The notes under the pieces: generated by a model | Database searches by the model: none | What the model saw: the letters and a program-made list of their open reading frames with translations, nothing else | Told to the model about the DNA's origin: nothing | In this document: positions 5,637-10,874 of the stretch, piece after piece | Position numbering within the stretch: position 1 is the first letter of the stretch | Layout of the letters: each line of letters starts with the position of its first letter | Origin: an uncultured Bacilli bacterium | GTDB taxonomy: Bacteria > Bacillota_I > Bacilli_A > RF39 > UBA660 | Direction of reading: 5' to 3' | Length of the DNA: 10,874 bases | Assembly: GCA_947627965.1 (NCBI GenBank) | Contig: CANQYA010000023.1 | Coordinates: 1-10,874 of the forward strand | Program-made: the position numbers and the translations under genes

Positions 5637-7145
5637 ATGAAAAAACGTGTTTTATTAACAATATTAGATGGGGTAGGATTAAGAAAAGAAAAATATGGTA
5701 ATGCCTTTAAACAAGCGAATACCCCTAATTTTGATTATTTATGGAATAACTTTCCTCATGCTACTATTGTTGCAAGCGGTAAGGAAGTAGGTTTGCCAGA
5801 AGGACAAATGGGTAATAGTGAAGTTGGTCATATGAATATAGGAGCAGGGCGTATCGTTTATCAACCACTAGAATTAATAAATAAAAGTATAAGTGATGGT
5901 GATTTCTTCAAGAATGAAGAAATATTAAAAGTAATTAATCATACTAAAAATAATAATTCTAAATTACATATAATGGGTTTAATTAGTGATGGTGGCGTTC
6001 ATTCTCATATTAATCATCTTATGGCTATATTAGATTTGTGTAAAAGTAAAAATGTTCAAGAATTATACTTACATTTATTTACTGATGGTAGAGATGTTTT
6101 ACCAACTAGTTCTTATACTTATATAAAACAAGTTATTGATAAGCTACGCGAAATAGGTATAGGAAAGATTGCTAGTATTTCGGGAAGATATTATGCTATG
6201 GACCGTGATAATAATTATGACCGTCTTTTAAAAGCTTATGATGTTATCATTAATAATGAAGGGGAAACACATAATTCTATCGAAGAATTTATAAAAGAAA
6301 GTTATGCGAATGGTGTCACTGACGAATTTTTAATTCCTACTAAATTTACTGATAATGGTAATGTGGAAGATAATGATGGGATTATTGTCTTTAATTTCCG
6401 TCGTGATCGTTTGCGTGAATTATTTACCGCTATTACTAATCCTTTATTTAACGAAATGCCTGTTAAACGTTTAAAAAATGTAAAAACGGTTACTATGATG
6501 CCTGTAGTTGAATCCGTTAAAGCACCATATGCTTTTGATAATCCTAATCTAAAAAATATATTAGGTGAATATTTAGCTAAAAATGATTTGTCACAGTTAA
6601 GAATTGCGGAAACAGAAAAATATGCTCATGTTACTTTTTTCTTTGATGGGGGGAAAGAAGAAGATTATCCACACGAAAAGAAAATTTTAATTCCTTCTCC
6701 TAAAGTTGCAACTTACGATTTAAAACCAGAAATGAGTTGTAATGAAGTAACAGATGCTTTATTAAAAGAAATAGGTAACTATGATGTTATTATTTTAAAC
6801 TTTGCTAATGGAGATATGTTAGGACATACTGGGGTATTATCTGCTACGATTAAGGGATTAGAAGTAGTAGATAATAATTTAGGAAAAATTGTTAAAAAAG
6901 CTCAAGAAGAAGGTTATACTTCTATCATTATAGCTGATCATGGTAACTGTGAAGAAATGTTAAATGATAAAGGAGAAGTATTAACATCTCATACAACTAA
7001 TTTAGTTCCTATTATCGTAACTGATAACTCTTATAGTGTAAAAGATGGTAAGCTTGCTGATATTGCACCTACTATTTTAAGTATTATGGGTTTAGAAATA
7101 CCTAAAGAAATGACAGGCGAAGTTTTAGTTAAAAAGAATAGTTAA
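5637..7145 (+). CDS. gpmI: 2,3-bisphosphoglycerate-independent phosphoglycerate mutase
   Basis: This Mn-dependent cytoplasmic enzyme interconverts 3- and 2-phosphoglycerate in lower glycolysis through a phosphoserine intermediate. It has 502 residues (family about 510). The nucleophile is S61 in GQMGNSEVGH. Metal ligands align one by one with the Bacillus enzyme: D11, D393 and H397 in NGDMLGHTG, D434-H435 in ADHGNCEEM, and H452 in TSHTTN. Substrate-side motifs are DGGVHSH, FTDGRDVLPTS, GRYYAMDRD and FNFRRDRLR. The start is ATG 5637; AGGAGG (5627-5632) overlaps the stop of the ATPase gene, so the two are surely co-transcribed and may be translationally coupled. Mn dependence and pH sensitivity tie this enzyme to spore metabolism in Bacillus, which makes its nearness to spo0A notable, but this is knowledge of the family, not something the sequence proves. 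Confidence 0.98.
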   Translation: MKKRVLLTILDGVGLRKEKYGNAFKQANTPNFDYLWNNFPHATIVASGKEVGLPEGQMGNSEVGHMNIGAGRIVYQPLELINKSISDGDFFKNEEILKVINHTKNNNSKLHIMGLISDGGVHSHINHLMAILDLCKSKNVQELYLHLFTDGRDVLPTSSYTYIKQVIDKLREIGIGKIASISGRYYAMDRDNNYDRLLKAYDVIINNEGETHNSIEEFIKESYANGVTDEFLIPTKFTDNGNVEDNDGIIVFNFRRDRLRELFTAITNPLFNEMPVKRLKNVKTVTMMPVVESVKAPYAFDNPNLKNILGEYLAKNDLSQLRIAETEKYAHVTFFFDGGKEEDYPHEKKILIPSPKVATYDLKPEMSCNEVTDALLKEIGNYDVIILNFANGDMLGHTGVLSATIKGLEVVDNNLGKIVKKAQEEGYTSIIIADHGNCEEMLNDKGEVLTSHTTNLVPIIVTDNSYSVKDGKLADIAPTILSIMGLEIPKEMTGEVLVKKNS

Positions 7146-7160
7146 TAATTATTCTTTTTT
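7131..7160 (+). terminator. Weak intrinsic terminator after gpmI
   Basis: An A-rich arm (7131-7140, ending GAATA) pairs with a T-rich arm (7150-7159, starting TATTC) over 10 bp around a 9-base loop, and the T tract continues to 7161. Only one pair is G-C, and the left arm lies in the last gpmI codons, so termination may be incomplete. Confidence 0.55.
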
Positions 7161-7222
7161 TATATATTAGGAAATAAACTTACTTATTTTTAGTATAAAT
7201 GTTAAAAAAAGGGGAATAGATA

Positions 7223-7251
7223 TTGCTATAAGCGAAAATATGTTCTATAAT
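7223..7251 (+). promoter_or_regulatory. Promoter of the Y-family polymerase operon
   Basis: TTGCTA (7223-7228, 4 of 6 matches to the -35 consensus) and perfect TATAAT (7246-7251) are separated by 17 bases. Transcription would start near 7258, only about 13 bases before ATG 7271. The LexA-box-like sequence fills the second half of the spacer and touches the -10, an arrangement suited to repression. Confidence 0.7.
7233..7246 (+). promoter_or_regulatory. Putative LexA (SOS) operator
   Basis: CGAAAATATGTTCT matches the Bacillus LexA box CGAACRNRYGTTYC at 12 of 14 positions; mismatches are position 5 (A for C) and position 14 (T for C). Its core is a near-palindrome, GAAAATATGTTC. It sits between the -35 and -10 elements in front of a translesion polymerase, the expected place and gene class for SOS control. 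Confidence 0.65.
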
Positions 7252-7270
7252 TAAAAGTGGGTGGATGTTT

Positions 7271-8476
7271 ATGAGGAAAGAGCGTTTTATTTTTCATATT
7301 GACGTTAATAATGCTTTTTTATCATGGACAGCTGTTAAACTTTTAAAAGAAGGGTCTTCTCTTGATATAAGGACGATACCTTCTATTATTGGTGGGGATG
7401 AAGCCTTACGCCATGGAATAGTTTTAGCAAAGTCACCAGTAGCTAAAAAATATGGCATTAAAACAGCAGAAACTATTTACAGTGCTAGAAAGAAATGCCA
7501 TAATTTAAAAATTTATCCACCTGACCATCATTATTACCAAGAAATGTCTCAAAATTTAATGAAATATTTAGCAAATTATTCACCCTTGTTGGAACAATTA
7601 TCGATTGACGAATGCTTTTTAGACATGAGTAATACTAGTTACTTATATGATAATTTAATTGATTTAGCCTATAAAATAAAAGACGAAATAAAAACTAAAT
7701 TTGGTTTTACTGTTAATATTGGTATTGCTAATAATAAATTATGTGCTAAAATGGCATCTGATTTTGAAAAGCCAGATAAAGTTCATACTTTGTTCGATAA
7801 TGAAATAAAGGATAAAATGTGGCCATTAAATGTTAATGACTTATTTATGGTTGGAAAAAAATCAGCTGAAAAATTAGAAATGTTAGGTATTAAAACGATA
7901 GGTGATTTGGCTAAAAGTGATGTTAATTTCTTAAAAAAACACTTTAAAAGTTTTGGTGAAACTATGTGGGAATATGCCAATGGTATTGACAATTCTAAAG
8001 TAATAAGTGAAATAGACGCTAATAAATGTATAAGTGTTTCCCAAACTTTTGAGGTCGATGTCGATAATATTAATCGTTTAAGAAAAACATTATTACAACA
8101 AGTAGAAAAAGTAACAAGACTTTTAAGAGAACAAAATTCGTATGCCAAGACCGTAGCCGTAACCATTAAAACTTACGATTTTAGGACTTTTTCTAAACAG
8201 ATGAAATTAGATAATGCTACTGACATTACGGAAGAAATCTATAAAAATATATTAAATTTATTTGAAAATTTTTGGGATGGAACGAAGATTAGAAATCTAG
8301 GGGTAAGACTTAGTAATTTTACTAATCAATGTGATAGACAATTATCCTTTTTTGAACCATTTAACGAAAAAGACCATAATTTTCAAAAAGTTTTAGATAA
8401 AGTAAAAGACAAATATGGACAAAGTGCTTTAATGCCTGCTAGTCTTTTAAATAAAGATAATAATAAAGAAGAATAG
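7271..8476 (+). CDS. dinB: Y-family translesion DNA polymerase (Pol IV/DinB-like)
   Basis: This error-prone polymerase copies damaged DNA. The protein has 401 residues from ATG 7271. ATG 7265 is in frame but lies flush against the GGTGG of a weak ribosome site and about 7 bases from the predicted transcript start, so 7271 is preferred. Palm motif HIDVNNAFLSW holds metal ligand D11 and steric-gate F16; SIDECFLD supplies D113 and E114. Finger, thumb and little-finger regions follow, with QTFEVDVDNINRL opening the little finger. Near the C-terminus QLSFF (357-361) matches the beta-clamp binding motif QLSLF. The N-terminal pattern D-V-N-N-A-F marks a Firmicutes subgroup unlike E. coli DinB (D-M-D-C-F-F), so the symbol is by family rather than proven orthology. 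It heads a two-gene unit with the HExxH protein under a LexA-like site. Confidence 0.93.
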   Translation: MRKERFIFHIDVNNAFLSWTAVKLLKEGSSLDIRTIPSIIGGDEALRHGIVLAKSPVAKKYGIKTAETIYSARKKCHNLKIYPPDHHYYQEMSQNLMKYLANYSPLLEQLSIDECFLDMSNTSYLYDNLIDLAYKIKDEIKTKFGFTVNIGIANNKLCAKMASDFEKPDKVHTLFDNEIKDKMWPLNVNDLFMVGKKSAEKLEMLGIKTIGDLAKSDVNFLKKHFKSFGETMWEYANGIDNSKVISEIDANKCISVSQTFEVDVDNINRLRKTLLQQVEKVTRLLREQNSYAKTVAVTIKTYDFRTFSKQMKLDNATDITEEIYKNILNLFENFWDGTKIRNLGVRLSNFTNQCDRQLSFFEPFNEKDHNFQKVLDKVKDKYGQSALMPASLLNKDNNKEE

Positions 8477-8486
8477 GGAGAAAAAT

Positions 8487-9431
8487 ATGGAATTTAATGA
8501 TAATAATATTAATGAATTTATAAATAAATATATAGCTTTTGTCGATAAGTTAAATAATAAATATGATTATCCCAATAATATAAAGCATGTTTTATATTTA
8601 ATTATTCCTGCCTTTGTTAAAAAATATGGTATTAAAGAAGAAAGATACATACTAAATTGTTTTGAAAATATACCTATCTATATAAGTTCTAATACTAATC
8701 ACGAGTTAACCGCATATTTTAATAGAAAATTAGGTTGTGAAAGTGAAGATGGAAGGGTTAAATATTATACGGAAAAAGAAATAGTTTTAAATGAGTATTA
8801 TGGAGCTAGTTTATTAGAATTAATTGATAATTTAGCCCATGAATTTAATCATGCGATTAATTCTTTAAATAATGAGTTAACATGGAATGATAATATAATT
8901 ACAATGCGTACAGGGCTTAGTCATTTTACTTATAAAAAGGAAGATACTTGTAAAATAGTAAGTGAAAGTAGTGATATAACTTTAGAAGAAATAATTAATA
9001 CTAAACAGACAGAAGATATAGTTAATATTATTAATTCTTTTAATCAGTATCATATTACAAATAATGAATTTAATAATGCTTTATATACATTGAAACATGA
9101 TATTGATACTAAAGGTTACGTCTCAAATGCTTATTATTTTCAGTCATATATTTGTAAAGAATTAATGAAAAATAAAACTTTTATTAAAACAGTAGAAAAT
9201 TTAAGATTTAAAGGTGAAGTTAATGATATTGAAAGTTGGTTTGATAATATAACAGGAATAAGTGGAAGTTATAAGAAATTAAATATTTTGTTAGACGAAA
9301 TATTAAAAACAGATAGTAAACTAGCTAATATTAAGTTATTTAAAAAATATAATGTTAATAAAGTGATTAGAAAAAGTAGAGAAGTTTTAGATATTATAAA
9401 AATATTTGATAATAATTGTATTTATAAATAA
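8487..9431 (+). CDS. Uncharacterised protein with zincin-type HExxH motif
   Basis: I do not recognise this 314-residue protein by family. It is cytoplasmic in appearance: no signal peptide and no convincing membrane segment. The clear feature is LIDNLAHEFNHAINS (112-126), an amphipathic helix with H118-E119-x-x-H122, the zinc-binding and catalytic motif of zincin metallopeptidases. A plausible third ligand is E167 or E168 in ITLEEIINT, about 45 residues on, similar to the E-E-G/I helix of gluzincins, but this is a guess. The remainder is Asn/Lys/Ile-rich and helical. ATG 8487 has GGGAG 6 bases upstream and lies 10 bases after the polymerase stop, so the pair is one operon and likely damage-induced. 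An SOS-linked peptidase could act on repressors (as ImmA/IrrE) or on protein-DNA crosslinks (as SprT/Spartan); neither is shown. Confidence 0.8.
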   Translation: MEFNDNNINEFINKYIAFVDKLNNKYDYPNNIKHVLYLIIPAFVKKYGIKEERYILNCFENIPIYISSNTNHELTAYFNRKLGCESEDGRVKYYTEKEIVLNEYYGASLLELIDNLAHEFNHAINSLNNELTWNDNIITMRTGLSHFTYKKEDTCKIVSESSDITLEEIINTKQTEDIVNIINSFNQYHITNNEFNNALYTLKHDIDTKGYVSNAYYFQSYICKELMKNKTFIKTVENLRFKGEVNDIESWFDNITGISGSYKKLNILLDEILKTDSKLANIKLFKKYNVNKVIRKSREVLDIIKIFDNNCIYK

Positions 9432-9479
9432 AAAGTTATACCCCAGTATTATCAAATTCTGGTATAAAACTTGTTTTTT
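9431..9479. terminator. Bidirectional terminator between convergent genes
   Basis: TTATACC (9436-9442) pairs with GGTATAA (9461-9467), with a further AG/CT pair inside and AAGTT/AACTT extending the stem outside past a 2-base bulge. On the minus strand the stem is followed by CTTTTTATTT; on the plus strand a run of six T begins at 9474. It overlaps the last codons and stop of the radical SAM gene and begins at the last base of the HExxH gene stop. The long 18-base inner loop lowers confidence. Confidence 0.55.
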
Positions 9480-10335
9480 GGGTTTCTCCTTCTTGCATAA
9501 AACCATTTTTAATACCTAAATCGATGGCATAGTTAATTAATTCGTCGTATTCATCTTGTGTTATTAAACGATTTATTTCTTGGTAATCTTTTAAATTATT
9601 AGTAGGGGTATATTGGTTCATAATACTTATAAAAATATCGTTGTTATAATTATCGATAAGATATTTAATAACTTTTTTAGAGTCACTTAGTAGACCAGGC
9701 AGTATCATATGTCTTACGATTACTCCTTTTATGAGTAATCCATCTTCATTAAATTTAGGAGTACCTACTTGTTTAATCATTTCTCTTAATGAAGAAGTAA
9801 TATTTTCTAGATAATTAGTGCATTTAGAATATTTTAAAGCATACTTGTTATCAAAATATTTAAAATCAGGCAAGTAAATATCAATATAACCATTTAAAAG
9901 CTTAATAGTATCAATACTTTCATAACCACTACTATTATAAACAATAGGAATAGTTAAACCATTATTTTTAGCTATTTTTAAAGCTTCAATAATTTGGGGT
10001 ACAAAGTGAGTAGGTGTTACTAGGTTAATATTATTCGCACCTTTTTCTTGTAATTCTAAAAAGATTTCACTAAGTCTTTTAATAGTGATTTTTTTACCAA
10101 AATTGTTGTGAGATATTTGATAATTTTGACAATAGACACATTTTAAGTTACAACCTGAAAAGAAAACAGTGCCTGATCCTTTTTCACCAGAAATAATAGG
10201 TTCTTCCCATAAATGTAGGGAAGCTCTTGCTACTAATAAATTATTGTCCATCTTGCAGAAACCTTTTTCCTTATTGTTCCTATTTACTTGGCAATTTCTA
10301 GGACATAATTGACATTTGTTTAATAATTCGTTCAT
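9436..10335 (-). CDS. Radical SAM protein, PflX-like (COG1313, pyruvate formate-lyase activase-related)
   Basis: This 299-residue cytoplasmic iron-sulfur enzyme is of the PflX-like group, related to pyruvate formate-lyase activating enzymes; the true substrate of the group is not established. The N-terminal Cys cluster CQLCPRNCQVNR with C8, C11, C15 and a fourth Cys at 27 (GFCK) may bind a second Fe-S cluster. The radical SAM motif is CNLKCVYC (62-69, CxxxCxxC) after GTVFFSG. NLVTPTHF (104-111) is a family signature, and the barrel continues to the end. ATG at 10335 is preceded by GGATGTGAT, 8 of 9 bases like GGAGGTGAT, and by an extended -10. It is transcribed alone, convergent with the polymerase operon. 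Such proteins fit an anaerobic lifestyle. Without a glycyl-radical enzyme next to it, assigning it to pyruvate formate-lyase activation would be unsafe. Confidence 0.9.
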   Translation of the reverse strand: MNELLNKCQLCPRNCQVNRNNKEKGFCKMDNNLLVARASLHLWEEPIISGEKGSGTVFFSGCNLKCVYCQNYQISHNNFGKKITIKRLSEIFLELQEKGANNINLVTPTHFVPQIIEALKIAKNNGLTIPIVYNSSGYESIDTIKLLNGYIDIYLPDFKYFDNKYALKYSKCTNYLENITSSLREMIKQVGTPKFNEDGLLIKGVIVRHMILPGLLSDSKKVIKYLIDNYNNDIFISIMNQYTPTNNLKDYQEINRLITQDEYDELINYAIDLGIKNGFMQEGETQKTSFIPEFDNTGV

Positions 10336-10354
10336 TAAATCACATCCGAGTAAT

Positions 10355-10363
10355 ATTATAACA
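10355..10363 (-). promoter_or_regulatory. Extended -10 promoter of the radical SAM gene
   Basis: Read on the minus strand, TGTTATAAT is a perfect TGnTATAAT extended -10, about 20 bases before the ATG. No good -35 lies 16-18 bases further upstream, as is usual for extended -10 promoters. The leader would be very short, with the GGATGTGAT ribosome site just inside it. Confidence 0.6.
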
Positions 10364-10620
10364 TCAAAGCTTTCAAATATTATAGAAATTGTTTCAACTA
10401 TTATTTATAATTCAAAATGCCCTATTTTTTGAAAAGTATTTTTAAACAATATGTCCACTTTTTATTAATTCATAATTTAAAGGCTCAGTTCTTTTAATTG
10501 ATTTATAATTAATAAAGGTTTTTATCTTTTTAAAAAGGATTAAAAAAGGCTTTATGGTAAAAGAACGTATAAATTTAATAAAAACGTAAAAAAATTGATA
10601 AAAAAATTCGCTAAAAAATG
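10364..10620. other. Intergenic stretch without a recognisable gene
   Basis: About 260 very AT-rich bases lie between the divergent radical SAM and rpsL promoters. I see no convincing coding frame, tRNA or repeat array. A 7-bp inverted repeat, TTCAAAA (10411-10417) with TTTTGAA (10427-10433), could be a weak hairpin, and CTTTTTAAAAAG (10526-10537) is a short palindrome. A-runs just before 10620 may act as an UP-like element for the rpsL promoter. Confidence 0.5.
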
Positions 10621-10621
10621 G

Positions 10622-10650
10622 TTGACTTCATAAAATGATAATGATATATT
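10622..10650 (+). promoter_or_regulatory. Strong sigma-A promoter of the rpsL (str) operon
   Basis: TTGACT (10622-10627) and TATATT (10645-10650) are 17 bases apart, and TGA directly before the -10 makes it an extended -10 too. A-rich tracts lie upstream. The predicted transcript start near 10657 leaves a leader of about 93 bases before rpsL. This matches a highly expressed ribosomal operon. Confidence 0.8.
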
Positions 10651-10668
10651 ATTAACGTTGATTAATTT

Positions 10669-10730
10669 TAGGTTTTGCATAGAGCAAAACTTATATTTAG
10701 GAACAATAATGATACACCTGGTAATGTGTA
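10669..10730 (+). promoter_or_regulatory. Structured 5' leader of rpsL with two hairpins
   Basis: The first hairpin pairs TAGGTTTTGC (10669-10678) with GCAAAACTTA (10684-10693): 10 bp with one G-U and the loop ATAGA. No T run follows, so it is not an obvious terminator. The second pairs TACAC (10713-10717) with GTGTA (10726-10730) and ends directly before the AAAGGAG ribosome site (10734-10740). A role in ribosomal-protein autoregulation is inference; I do not match it to a named leader family. Confidence 0.5.
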
Positions 10731-10749
10731 AGGAAAGGAGATTGAATTT

Positions 10750-10874
10750 ATGCCTACAGTAAACCAATTAGTTAAAAAAAGCAGAACTGATAAAACAAGA
10801 AAAAGTAAATCACCTGTTTTAGGAATTGGATTAAACAGTATTGAAAAGAAACAAACTGATCAAAATTCACCTCA
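10750..10874 (+). CDS. rpsL: 30S ribosomal protein S12, N-terminal part (3' end outside window)
   Basis: Ribosomal protein S12 lies at the decoding centre of the small subunit and is the target of streptomycin-resistance mutations. The first 41 residues are present: MPTVNQLVKKSR, then KSKSPVLGIGLNS and EKKQTDQNSP, matching the MPTINQLVRKGR start and KSPAL...NS patterns of bacterial S12. ATG 10750 has AAAGGAG 9 bases upstream. Normally rpsL opens the str operon (rpsL-rpsG-fusA-tuf), so rpsG probably follows outside the window. In many Firmicutes rpoC and an L7Ae-like gene precede rpsL; here a minus-strand radical SAM gene does, so that link is broken. Confidence 0.95.
   Translation, partial: MPTVNQLVKKSRTDKTRKSKSPVLGIGLNSIEKKQTDQNSP

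Noticed and set aside
7265..7270. Polymerase start at ATG 7265
   Set aside because: It is in frame but leaves no space after the weak GGTGG ribosome site and only about 7 leader bases; not fully excluded.
7783..8166. Minus-strand reading frame of 127 codons
   Set aside because: It lies inside the Y-family polymerase gene, has no ribosome site and shows no family motif.
10526..10537. Perfect palindrome CTTTTTAAAAAG
   Set aside because: Such A/T palindromes are common by chance in sequence this AT-rich, and no promoter or repeat copy goes with it.
10554..10589. Small frame of 11 codons beginning MVKERINL
   Set aside because: It has a poor ribosome site, no promoter at a proper distance and very short length; no support as a gene or leader peptide.
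10709..10762. Short frame of 17 codons overlapping the rpsL start out of frame
   Set aside because: AGGA lies 7 bases before its ATG, so translation is conceivable, but its sequence is made of the rpsL ribosome site region and nothing suggests selection on the peptide.
10552..10767. Minus-strand reading frame of 71 codons
   Set aside because: It is antisense to the rpsL promoter, leader and first codons; its composition is that of translated AT-rich spacer.
1..10874. CRISPR arrays, tRNA or rRNA genes, insertion sequences, prophage or attachment sites
   Set aside because: I saw no regularly spaced repeats, cloverleaf patterns, transposase or integrase motifs, or terminal inverted repeats; the region looks like ordinary chromosomal housekeeping DNA.

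Overview
The window is AT-rich DNA from a low-GC Gram-positive (Bacilli/Firmicutes-type) genome. It carries a full-length Spo0A, the master sporulation regulator. TGA acts as an ordinary stop: it ends both the flippase-like gene and the glycosyltransferase gene at tight operon junctions. That argues against a Mycoplasma/Spiroplasma code. Many lysines are AAA, intergenic spaces are short, and sites such as TTGACA-17-TATAAT look sigma-A-like. I cannot name the species; an uncultured gut-type Bacilli or Erysipelotrichia/RF39-like lineage is a guess.

Bases 1-3348 form one plus-strand operon: the 3' end of pgk, a multi-pass flippase-like membrane protein, a glycolipid-type GT4 glycosyltransferase, tpiA and an intrinsic terminator. 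Bases 3370-4271 are a monocistronic spo0A unit. It has a perfect Spo0A-box core upstream, a -10 element without a good -35, and its own terminator. Bases 4291-7160 run from a consensus promoter through an AAA/DUF4143 ATPase with eroded active sites and gpmI to a weak terminator. The glycolytic series pgk-tpiA-gpmI is therefore kept in order but broken by two unrelated gene pairs.

Bases 7223-9431 are a likely DNA-damage unit. A promoter whose spacer holds a LexA-box-like sequence drives a Y-family DNA polymerase and an uncharacterised protein with a zincin HExxH motif. A terminator that could work in both directions separates this unit from a minus-strand PflX-like radical SAM gene (9436-10335) with an extended -10 promoter. 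After about 260 bases with no recognisable gene, a strong promoter and a structured leader precede rpsL (ribosomal protein S12), which runs off the window end.

Functional themes are lower glycolysis, membrane glycolipid synthesis, the sporulation switch, damage-tolerant replication and the start of the str ribosomal operon. The most interesting points are the possible Spo0A autoregulatory box, the LexA-like operator over the polymerase/HExxH-protein pair, and the degenerate DUF4143 ATPase co-transcribed with gpmI.
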